A stretch of DNA of 16,217 bases from contig DIZZ01000036.1 in NCBI GenBank assembly GCA_002428045.1, positions 1-16,217 on the forward strand, read 5' to 3'. The first letter of the stretch is position 1, and each line of letters starts with the position of its first letter. The stretch is from Verrucomicrobia bacterium UBA6015. Lineage in GTDB: Bacteria; Verrucomicrobiota; Kiritimatiellia; UBA8416. The translations under genes were made by a program, and so were the position numbers. Under the pieces are notes generated by a model, which had not been told where the DNA came from, did no database searches, and was given only the letters and a program-made list of their open reading frames with translations. Shown here piece by piece: positions 8,301-14,253 of the stretch.

Positions 8301-8725
8301 AGGCCGCTGAATGCGGCCCCGATATGCCGTCCTTGGAACGGCATCGCGATCACCACGAGATGGTTGCCAAGGGCGTCAAGCTCATCGTCGAAACCGAGAA
8401 ATCCGTCGGCGGACAACTGGGCCGCCCATCCGGTGCCCGTTTCCGCACGTATGAGCGCCTCAAGGCCTACGCCGAGAAGATCAAGGGCGAACTTTTCGAT
8501 CGCCCCGAGCTTCGCCGTGCCATCGACGACATCTACAAGTACCCGCTGCTGTCCGGTGCCACCGACACTCTCAACCGCCAGCTCAAGAGCGGCATTGATG
8601 ATCCGACGCTGGCCGAACTGGTCATGGCGCTGCGTGCCGACATGCGCCTGTGCCGTGTCACCGAGGATATCACCGAAGGCGAACCGCAGGTTATCTGCTC
8701 ACTGGGCTTGAGGGCACATTCATGA
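5360..8725 (+). CDS. PLD-nuclease/SNF2-like helicase fusion, putative defence protein
   Basis: This 1121-residue protein joins two activities. Residues about 1-200 form a phospholipase D-type nuclease module with HAK (H140, K142) and GSSN at 160-163. The aspartate of the classic H-x-K-x4-D is not at its usual place. An SF2/SNF2 translocase follows: motif I GDVVGLGKT at 280-288, DESH at 353-356, LLSATPYNKTY (motif III), and motif VI QRAGRVDRIGQ at 820-830. A strongly acidic segment (DPDSDKDEDWW... to about 642) splits the two RecA lobes. The C-terminal 250 residues are unassigned. AGGGG (5348-5352) precedes the ATG by seven bases. With the methyltransferase downstream it probably forms the ATP-driven restriction arm of a modification-linked defence system. 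It resembles helicases of DISARM (DrmD) or type I/ISP-like systems, but no DrmA or DrmB genes are here. Confidence 0.85.
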   Translation: MPRIFDNISEPLLLALQETMELCERADFCVGYFNMRGWSQLHDSIEKWSGGEGHCCRLLVGMQKLPQDQLRQLMGVSEPGDPQMDQATALALKKRIAQEFRDQLVIGIPTNADEAALRRLAVQLAEKKVVVKLFLRHTLHAKLYLLFRPDPLNPAIGFLGSSNLTFSGLSKQGELNVDVMDHDACQKLSRWFEDRWNDKFCLDISSELIEIINTSWARPDPLPPYHIYVKMAYHLAQEARAGLTEFRIPSDFGNMLFDFQKAAVKIAAHHLNKRGGVIIGDVVGLGKTLMATALARIFEDDHGIETLIICPKNLVKMWENYRQKYRLRATILPATMAQQQLPRTVRHRLVLIDESHNLRNREGSRYRAIAEYIAANDSRVILLSATPYNKTYLDLANQLRLFIDESKDIGIRPERLLREMGETEFIRRHQCPVRSLAAFEKSEHADDWRELMRLYLVRRTRSFIQDNYAELDPVRNRKFLRFADGTLSYFPDRIPRTVTFAIDDKNPDDAYARMFDDSVVRTVDRLTLPRYGLGNYQLASPEKPPTPAEARTLSDLSRAGSRLKGFCRTNLFKRLESSGIAFILSVERHIFRNYISLHALENDLPIPIGTQDMVGLDPDSDKDEDWWNSDDGDDGYAPEAERPVLTEAYLKKRAAEVYQVYERKFSRRFKWLKAGLFEDQLAADLRKDAKALLKVLQKAGAWSLSRDAKLQTLINLLTVKHPKEKVLIFSQFADTVDYLATALEKAGLKAVAGVTGDHEDPTTLTYRFSPVSNEKRDLITPEQELRIVVATDVLSEGQNLQDCAIIVNFDLPWAIIRLIQRAGRVDRIGQKSDIILCYSFMPAEGVERIINLRSRVSQRLKENAEVVGADETFFEDEDPEQIVRDLFTEKAGILDGDDDAEVDLASFAYQIWKNAIDKDPSLEKVIPALPDVVYSTRPFSPKPNQPEGALVYLRTAEGSDALAWVDKQGRSVTESQFAILKAAECGPDMPSLERHRDHHEMVAKGVKLIVETEKSVGGQLGRPSGARFRTYERLKAYAEKIKGELFDRPELRRAIDDIYKYPLLSGATDTLNRQLKSGIDDPTLAELVMALRADMRLCRVTEDITEGEPQVICSLGLRAHS
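8710..8714 (+). promoter_or_regulatory. Ribosome binding site of the 26-residue small ORF
   Basis: GAGGG lies seven bases upstream of the ATG at 8722, inside the last codons of the helicase gene. Its ideal spacing, together with the ATGA overlap, is the main reason to treat the tiny frame as translated. Confidence 0.55.
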
Positions 8726-8802
8726 CAACCGACAAGAAATTATTGAAACGGGCTCTGCGCGTTCTTTCAGAACATGCTCGTGAATATCCAGGAGAAGCAT
8801 GA
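8722..8802 (+). CDS. 26-residue small protein between helicase and methyltransferase
   Basis: This short frame encodes 26 residues beginning MTTDKKLLKRALRVLSEH. Its ATG overlaps the helicase stop in ATGA (8722-8725), and its own TGA overlaps the methyltransferase start in a second ATGA (8799-8802). It has its own Shine-Dalgarno GAGGG at ideal spacing, and the frame exactly fills the gap between the two large genes. The peptide is basic and predicted helical (KKLLKRALRVLSEHAREY), with an amphipathic look and no membrane segment or known motif. It may be a small subunit binding one of the flanking enzymes, the remnant of a longer gene, or simply a coupling cistron that carries ribosomes across the gap. 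I recognise no family. The translation signals are strong and the function is unknown. Confidence 0.6.
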   Translation: MTTDKKLLKRALRVLSEHAREYPGEA

Positions 8803-11800
8803 ATCTGCAAAACGCCCGCAATCTTCTTCAGGCTTTCGACTTCACGCGCCTCTTTATAGAGGAACTTGGATGGTCGAACCCGTCATTCGGCAAGTCGGTG
8901 CCGATGTCGGTCAAGGGGATCGCTTTCAACAGGCTTGAGGTCGCCCAGCTTTCCGGCGTGGTCGTGATTGAGATCGTTGCCGACGACGGCGCGATTCCCG
9001 ATGCTGCGGGCCGGGTGGCGATCCACAAGGAAATCGCGAAGCTGCACCATGAGAATGTCCTGGTCTTTGTGGATGATAAACGTTCGCAAAGCCTCTGGTA
9101 CTGGGCCAAACGGGAAGAGCGCAAGCTGATTCCCCGTACGCATATTTACGTGCATGGCCAGTCCGGTGACCTGCTCTTGAGCAAACTCAGCGCGATGGCT
9201 GTGGATTTTGCCGATTTCGACGACGCGGGGCATGTGCCCCTTCTGGAAGTGACCAGTCGGCTCAAGCAGGCGCTTGACATCGAACGGGTTACCAAGAAAT
9301 TCTATGGCGAATTCCAGGATCAGCACGTTGCGTTCCTTGAAATGATCGAAGGCATCGACGACGAACGAGATCGTCGCTGGTACGCCTCCGTCCTGCTCAA
9401 CCGCCTGATGTTTATCTATTTCCTCCAGAAAAAGTTCTTCCTCGACGGCGGTGACGAGTTCTATCTTCAGAATAAGCTTGCTCATAGCAGGAAGACCGGC
9501 GCGGATCGATATTATGACTGTTTTCTCAAGGCGTTGTTTTTCGAGGGCTTTGCGAAACCTGAAGAGAAACGCAGTGCGGGAGTCAACGCCCTGCTAGGCA
9601 GCATCAAGTATCTCAACGGTGGCCTGTTCCTGAAACACCCGATCGAGCAGCGGTGGCCGGATATCACGGTCCCGGATGAAGCGTTCGGTAATCTCTTCGC
9701 CCTTTTCGGACGCTACTCGTGGAACCTGAACGATACCCCCGGCGGGCAGGATAACGAGATCAACCCCGATGTGCTCGGCTACATCTTCGAGAAATACATC
9801 AACCAGAAAGCCTTCGGCGCTTACTATACCCGGACGGAAATCACCGAATACCTCTGTGAACGAACCATTCACCGCCTGATCCTCGACGGGGTTAATGGTA
9901 GTGCCAAGGAAAGTGGTGCAGGCGTCCCGCCTGCCATTGCAAGAAAGGCAGCCGGGACGGCTGCACCACATTTCGATTCCGTCGGCGATCTGATTCTCTC
10001 GCTTGATGCCCCTCTGTGTAAAAAGCTGCTGCACGAGGTGCTGCCGAATCTACGCCTGCTTGATCCCTCCTGCGGCTCCGCCGCATTCCTGGTCTCGGCC
10101 ATGAAAACGCTCATTAATATTTACGCTGCAGTCATCGGCAAGATCGAATTCCTCAACCACCGCGAGCTTCAGGACTGGCTCAGGAAGACGCAGAACGAGC
10201 ACAAGAGCATCGCCTATTTCATCAAGCGCAGCATCATCACCAACAACCTCTTCGGCGTGGACATCATGGAAGAGGCGGTCGAAATCGCCAAGCTGCGCCT
10301 ATTCCTGGCCCTCGTCGCCTCCGCTGACACGGTTGACGCGCTTGAGCCACTGCCGAACATCGAATTCAACATCATGGCCGGCAACTCGCTGGTCGGGCTC
10401 ATTCATGTGGATCCGGAAAAATTCAATGCGCGCACTTCCGTCGCATGCGAGCAGAAACTTATCACCATGGTTTGGGAACCTGCGGCTGGCGAGCTGGGCT
10501 TCTCGGTCACAAGCACGGTTGCCAAGACCCGCAAGGAGAAGGACCGGGAATATCTCGCGCAAGTCCAGGGACGCAAATTCAGTGATCTTCTGGAAGAGAA
10601 GAACGAGCTGATCGAGGTCTATCGCCGGGCGGCAGGCCGCCAGGCTGAGGATCTCCAGGAGTTGCGCGACGGCATCCAGAGGCGCAAGGACGCCGCCATC
10701 CCGACGTTGAACGATCTCCTGCTGGCCGAATTTTCCCATCTCGGCATCCAATACGAGGAAGCGACCTGGGACGACAAGAAAAATTCGGAAGGCAAGCCTA
10801 GGAAACGCGCCGTGCGGGAAGCAGATATCGCCGCCCTCAAGCCTTTCCACTGGGGCTACGAGTTCGACCGGATTCTTGCTGACGGGGGCTTCGACGCCAT
10901 CATCACCAACCCGCCGTGGGAGATCTTCAAGCCCAACGCCAAGGAATTCTTCGAGGAATATTCCGATCTGGTCAGCAAAAAGAAGATGAGCATCAAGGAC
11001 TTCGAGAAGGAACAGACCAAACTCCTCAAGGACGAAGATACCCGCACCGCGTGGTTGAAATACCAGAGTGAATACCCCTATGTCAGCGCCTTTTACCGCT
11101 CCGCCCCGCAGTACAAGAACCAGATCAGCATCGTGGACGGCAAGAAGGCCGGCTCTGACACGAACCTCTACAAGCTCTTCACCGAGCAGTGCTTCAACCT
11201 GCTCCGAAAGGGTGGCTACTGCGGCATCGTCATTCCCAGCGGCATCTATACCGATCTGGGCACCAAGCAACTGCGCGAGATGCTGTTCGGGCAGACGCGC
11301 GTCACCGGCCTATTCTGCATCGAGAACCGGAAGGAAGTCTTCGAGGGGGTTCACCGTAGCTTCAAGTTTGTCGTTTTGTCCTTCGAGAATGGCGGCGTGA
11401 CGGAGCGTTTCCCTGCCGCCTTCATGCGCCACGACGCGGCCGAACTCGAGCGTTTTCCGCAGGAAGGCTCGATCAATATTTCCGTACCGCTTGTCCGCCG
11501 CCTCGCCCCGGACTCCCTCTCCGTTGTGGAGTTCAAGAACCCGGTAGATGTCACCATAGCGGAAAAAATGCTCAAGTTCCCGCTTCTTGGCGAACACATT
11601 GACGAGACGTGGAACGTGTCGTTCACTGCCGAGTTCCATATGACCAGCGACAGCCATCTGTTCAAAACCGGACCGGGCAAGGGTCGTTTGCCGTTGTACG
11701 AGGGCAAGATGATCTGGCAATTCGAGCATACCTATGCCGAGCCGCGCTATTGGGTGAATGAAAAGGAGGGACGGTCTGCCGTTCTGGGACGAACTGCGGA

Positions 11801-12398
11801 TAAAGGCCAACGTTTGGATTATCAGACGTATCGTCTGGGCTTTCGCGATATTGCCTCAAACACAAATGAGCGAACTGTTGTCTCAACGATCATTCCCCCA
11901 ACACTTCACGGCAACAAGATTCCGACGGTTCGCATTTTCAACGACCATAATGAAAGGTTCATCTCCGATCCTGAACAGGCATACTTGTGTGCCGTCTGGA
12001 ATAGCTTTGCCTTGGACTATGTAATCCGTATGCGAGTAACAACTACGCTCAACTTCTTCTATCTTTATCAACTCCCCGTCCCCCGTCTGACCGAAAAGGA
12101 CGCGGCATTCTGGCCGATTGTCGAGCGAGCGGCTCGGCTGATCTGCACGACGCCGGAGTTCGACGATCTGGCGAAAGCGATTTTCGGCGGGCGGACGACC
12201 GCGAAGACCGTCGGAGCGACGGAGTCGTCCGAGCGGGCGAAATTGCGGGCGGAGCTCGACGGCCTGGTCGCGCATCTCTACGGTTTGACCGAGGAGGAAT
12301 TCGCCTACATCCTCACCACCTTCCCGCTGGTCCCTGACCCGGTGAAAATCGCCGCCCACAACGCCTATCGCGATGCAGAAAGAGGTTTGATCAAATGA
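8799..12398 (+). CDS. Eco57I-class adenine-specific DNA methyltransferase
   Basis: The 1199-residue protein probably transfers a methyl group from SAM to adenine N6 in DNA. The N-terminal 200 residues form the family-typical leading domain (FDFTRLFIEELGW, WYWAKREERKLIPR, WYASVLLNRLMFIYFLQKK). I see no clear D-ExK nuclease site there, so cleavage probably lies with the helicase partner. FGAYYT (339-344) opens the MTase domain, motif I is DPSCGSAAF at 422-430, and catalytic motif IV is NPPW at 704-707. About 270 residues, including a charged coiled-coil-like stretch, separate them. C-terminal blocks FRDIAS...ERTVVSTIIPP and LNFFYLYQLPVPRL are typical of large Eco57I/type IIG/PglX-like enzymes and border the target-recognition region. 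Residues 372-391 come from an in-frame palindromic insertion. AGGAG lies just upstream. Type IIG or a DISARM-like DrmMI are alternatives. Confidence 0.88.
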   Translation: MNLQNARNLLQAFDFTRLFIEELGWSNPSFGKSVPMSVKGIAFNRLEVAQLSGVVVIEIVADDGAIPDAAGRVAIHKEIAKLHHENVLVFVDDKRSQSLWYWAKREERKLIPRTHIYVHGQSGDLLLSKLSAMAVDFADFDDAGHVPLLEVTSRLKQALDIERVTKKFYGEFQDQHVAFLEMIEGIDDERDRRWYASVLLNRLMFIYFLQKKFFLDGGDEFYLQNKLAHSRKTGADRYYDCFLKALFFEGFAKPEEKRSAGVNALLGSIKYLNGGLFLKHPIEQRWPDITVPDEAFGNLFALFGRYSWNLNDTPGGQDNEINPDVLGYIFEKYINQKAFGAYYTRTEITEYLCERTIHRLILDGVNGSAKESGAGVPPAIARKAAGTAAPHFDSVGDLILSLDAPLCKKLLHEVLPNLRLLDPSCGSAAFLVSAMKTLINIYAAVIGKIEFLNHRELQDWLRKTQNEHKSIAYFIKRSIITNNLFGVDIMEEAVEIAKLRLFLALVASADTVDALEPLPNIEFNIMAGNSLVGLIHVDPEKFNARTSVACEQKLITMVWEPAAGELGFSVTSTVAKTRKEKDREYLAQVQGRKFSDLLEEKNELIEVYRRAAGRQAEDLQELRDGIQRRKDAAIPTLNDLLLAEFSHLGIQYEEATWDDKKNSEGKPRKRAVREADIAALKPFHWGYEFDRILADGGFDAIITNPPWEIFKPNAKEFFEEYSDLVSKKKMSIKDFEKEQTKLLKDEDTRTAWLKYQSEYPYVSAFYRSAPQYKNQISIVDGKKAGSDTNLYKLFTEQCFNLLRKGGYCGIVIPSGIYTDLGTKQLREMLFGQTRVTGLFCIENRKEVFEGVHRSFKFVVLSFENGGVTERFPAAFMRHDAAELERFPQEGSINISVPLVRRLAPDSLSVVEFKNPVDVTIAEKMLKFPLLGEHIDETWNVSFTAEFHMTSDSHLFKTGPGKGRLPLYEGKMIWQFEHTYAEPRYWVNEKEGRSAVLGRTADKGQRLDYQTYRLGFRDIASNTNERTVVSTIIPPTLHGNKIPTVRIFNDHNERFISDPEQAYLCAVWNSFALDYVIRMRVTTTLNFFYLYQLPVPRLTEKDAAFWPIVERAARLICTTPEFDDLAKAIFGGRTTAKTVGATESSERAKLRAELDGLVAHLYGLTEEEFAYILTTFPLVPDPVKIAAHNAYRDAERGLIK
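9913..9969. repeat. REP/BIME-like double hairpin inserted in frame in the methyltransferase gene
   Basis: Two 23-base arms (9913-9935 and 9947-9969) are inverted copies that match at 21 of 23 positions around an 11-base loop. Each arm is itself a perfect hairpin: GCAGGCG-TCC-CGCCTGC (9918-9934) and GCAGCCG-GGA-CGGCTGC (9948-9964). The two mismatches between arms are compensatory within each arm, so both small stems stay perfect. This is the layout of paired REP sequences (BIME) moved by RAYT transposases. The element is read through in frame as Ala/Pro/Gly-rich residues 372-391 in the linker just before SAM motif I. No transposase and no second clear copy is in the window. Confidence 0.7.
12192..12231. 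repeat. Nested dyad near the 3' end of the methyltransferase gene
   Basis: An outer pair CGGACGAC (12192-12199) and GTCGTCCG (12224-12231) encloses a perfect inner hairpin CCGTCG-GAG-CGACGG (12208-12222). It encodes the Gly/Thr/Ala/Ser-rich residues GGRTTAKTVGATESSE, between the conserved LICTTPEFDDLAKAI block and the RAKLRAELDGLVAHLYGLTEEEF tail. This is a variable, GC-rich linker. It may be a second palindromic insertion of a different family, or chance in a low-complexity region. Confidence 0.4.
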
Positions 12399-13579
12399 AG
12401 AAACCCGCATGCATAACCTCCGTACGAGTCAAGAACTTCAAAGCAATCCAAGACAGCGGCCCCGTTAAGCTGGGGCCACTAACGGTATTCATCGGCAATA
12501 ACGGTTCCGGCAAGAGCAGTTTCATAGAGGCCCTTGAGGCTCTCCAGTTGATTGTTCAAGATGATCTGGACCGAGCCATGTTGCCGTGGCATGGCTTTGA
12601 ACACGCATGGAATAAAGCTTCATCTCATGCCGACAAGGCCCAATCTGGAAATAAGCGCGCTCACAAAGCCAATCCGATGTCGTTCGCATTTGCCGGGCAG
12701 GGAACGACGAAACAACCAGGTGCTTTTCGTGCCCGGATGGATGTTACGATGGGAGAAGGCGGCAATACCCTGTTCATACAGCGCGAAAAGTTGACGTTTT
12801 CCAGTGGGATGCGCGTCGAGCGAGATGATAATGGAATCACAAGGGCCATCAACATGCCCGATTTCCGTGACGAGCGGGGATTGATTAGTGATGGAAGATC
12901 GATCATGCAGGATCTGGGACTCGGCGGGCTCGGAAAGTGGCAATTCCTCCTGCTAAATCCGCAGACAATGGGAGAACCGTTCCCGCAGACAAGAGCAGGC
13001 AGCGTGCGGCTAGCGAAGGACGGTCGGAATGTGGCCGAATACCTTAACTGGATTCGCAAGCAGGATATCTCGGCTTTCGAGGGAATTGTCGATGCCGTCC
13101 AATACGTGCTCCCGTATGCAAGCGATATTCAGCCAGTCCTTACATCCGAGCTTGAGCGATTAGTATATCTGCAATTGACAGAACAGGATTACAAGATCCC
13201 AGGCTGGCTCCTATCGACAGGAACGCTCCGCATTTTGGCGCTGCTGGCTCTGCTCCGCAGTCCAGAACCACCACCGCTGCTGGTTGTCGAAGAGATTGAA
13301 AACGGCCTTGACCCACGAGCAATAGGCTTCTTGGTGGATGAGATTCGGAGCGCCATCAGCTACGGCGACCGGCAAATCATCATAACTACGCATTCACCCT
13401 ATCTGCTCGATAAACTTGCCCTTGAGCATATCGTCACGGTTGATCGGCCGGATGGCGGCTCACCTGTGTTCCGGCGACCGGACGAAGAGGGTGAACTTCG
13501 TCAGTGGGCGACCAAGTTCGCCCCCGGATCCCTCTACTCGATGGGTATGTTGCGCTCAAAAGAGAGGAGAGTCCGATGA
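12395..13579 (+). CDS. OLD/COG4637-like SMC-type ATPase
   Basis: This 394-residue ABC/SMC-class ATPase opens with ITSVRVKNFKAI and Walker A GNNGSGKS at residues 34-41. The signature-like LLSTGT is at 272-277, Walker B with catalytic glutamate is LLVVEEIENG (E299-E300), and the switch histidine is H333 in TTHSPYLLDKL. That is a full set for ATP-driven dimerisation. Length and layout match the predicted-ATPase family COG4637/AAA_21. There is no C-terminal TOPRIM domain, and the next gene seems to supply it in trans. The ATG overlaps the methyltransferase stop in ATGA (12395-12398), and AGAGG (12381-12385) is the ribosome site. It probably serves as the sensor or scaffold of a two-protein effector, as AriA does in PARIS. 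That role is inferred from the neighbour, not shown by sequence. Confidence 0.85.
   Translation: MKKPACITSVRVKNFKAIQDSGPVKLGPLTVFIGNNGSGKSSFIEALEALQLIVQDDLDRAMLPWHGFEHAWNKASSHADKAQSGNKRAHKANPMSFAFAGQGTTKQPGAFRARMDVTMGEGGNTLFIQREKLTFSSGMRVERDDNGITRAINMPDFRDERGLISDGRSIMQDLGLGGLGKWQFLLLNPQTMGEPFPQTRAGSVRLAKDGRNVAEYLNWIRKQDISAFEGIVDAVQYVLPYASDIQPVLTSELERLVYLQLTEQDYKIPGWLLSTGTLRILALLALLRSPEPPPLLVVEEIENGLDPRAIGFLVDEIRSAISYGDRQIIITTHSPYLLDKLALEHIVTVDRPDGGSPVFRRPDEEGELRQWATKFAPGSLYSMGMLRSKERRVR
13566..13570 (+). promoter_or_regulatory. Ribosome binding site fixing the TOPRIM gene start
   Basis: GGAGA lies five bases before the ATG at 13576. An earlier in-frame ATG at 13504 has no such site and would give a 24-residue extension that duplicates coding sequence of the ATPase gene, so 13576 is preferred. 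Confidence 0.6.
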
Positions 13580-14253
13580 AGCTAGGTCTTGTCCTCGAGT
13601 GCGATATGGGTGGGCCAGACGAACTCGTTTTGATTTGTCTGGCACGACGCCTCAATCCCGCTGCTACGATTCTACCCGTAGCGTTGGGCAGCAAAGAACA
13701 GGTTTTTCTCAGGGGTGTCGATGTCGCGAGAGAATTGGTTGAAGTCAGTGCCTGTGATCGTGTGTTAATTGTGTGGGATCTTAAGCCGTACTGGCAAAAA
13801 GCTGCAACGAGAACTTGCGAAGCAGAAGCGGATGAACTACGCCAAAAGATTGCCACGACGAAATCGTCAACAGCCGCGAACATCAGCCTTCTATGTTTAA
13901 CGTGGGAACTGGAAACATGGTTGATTGCTGATTCCCGAGCTGTCAATAAACATCTTTCAACGGGGCCGCATGTGCCAATGTTTCATTGCAGTAAGCCTTT
14001 AAGCAAAACCGACCCAAAGGCCTATCTTGATCGGGAATGCAAGAAGTATCGCGGTCGCTATCAGCGGTATGTTGATGTGCGCGAGGCCATCCAGATTGCT
14101 CGACACATTCCCGACACGAAACGCATTTCCCGTGTTCCATCGTTTGCCCGATTTGCAGGCTTTGTGTGTGGCAATCGAAAGGCCGCATTCAAACAATGTG
14201 GCGATGTTTGCAACGATCTTGTGCATCAGGCTTATCAAATGGGGAAAGGATGA
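13576..14253 (+). CDS. DUF4276-like TOPRIM protein
   Basis: The preferred start gives 225 residues beginning MKLGLVLECDMGGPDELVL. The start overlaps the ATPase stop in ATGA (13576-13579) with a good ribosome site. E8 in VLECD, acidic VLIVWD near residue 68, and the block LLCLTWELETWLIADSRAV (about 98-116) fit the DUF4276 pattern, in which a conserved glutamate precedes the WL-AD segment. DUF4276 belongs to the TOPRIM fold, which binds metal and cuts or modifies nucleic acid. Next to an OLD-like ATPase it parallels the PARIS (AriA/AriB, the latter DUF4435) and AbiL pairs, so a nuclease effector released or activated by the ATPase is plausible. The gene looks lower in GC than the synthetase genes, suggesting a separate origin. 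The family call is by motif memory and fairly likely. Confidence 0.65.
   Translation: MKLGLVLECDMGGPDELVLICLARRLNPAATILPVALGSKEQVFLRGVDVARELVEVSACDRVLIVWDLKPYWQKAATRTCEAEADELRQKIATTKSSTAANISLLCLTWELETWLIADSRAVNKHLSTGPHVPMFHCSKPLSKTDPKAYLDRECKKYRGRYQRYVDVREAIQIARHIPDTKRISRVPSFARFAGFVCGNRKAAFKQCGDVCNDLVHQAYQMGKG

Noticed and set aside
5360..12398. Naming the helicase-methyltransferase pair as class 1 DISARM (DrmD/DrmMI)
   Set aside because: No DrmA or DrmB is visible and the helicase has a fused PLD domain, so a DISARM label is not supported from this window.
13504..13575. Earlier in-frame start for the TOPRIM gene
   Set aside because: It lacks a ribosome site and lies deep within the ATPase gene. 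The ATGA overlap with GGAGA at 13576 fits the pattern of the other junctions.
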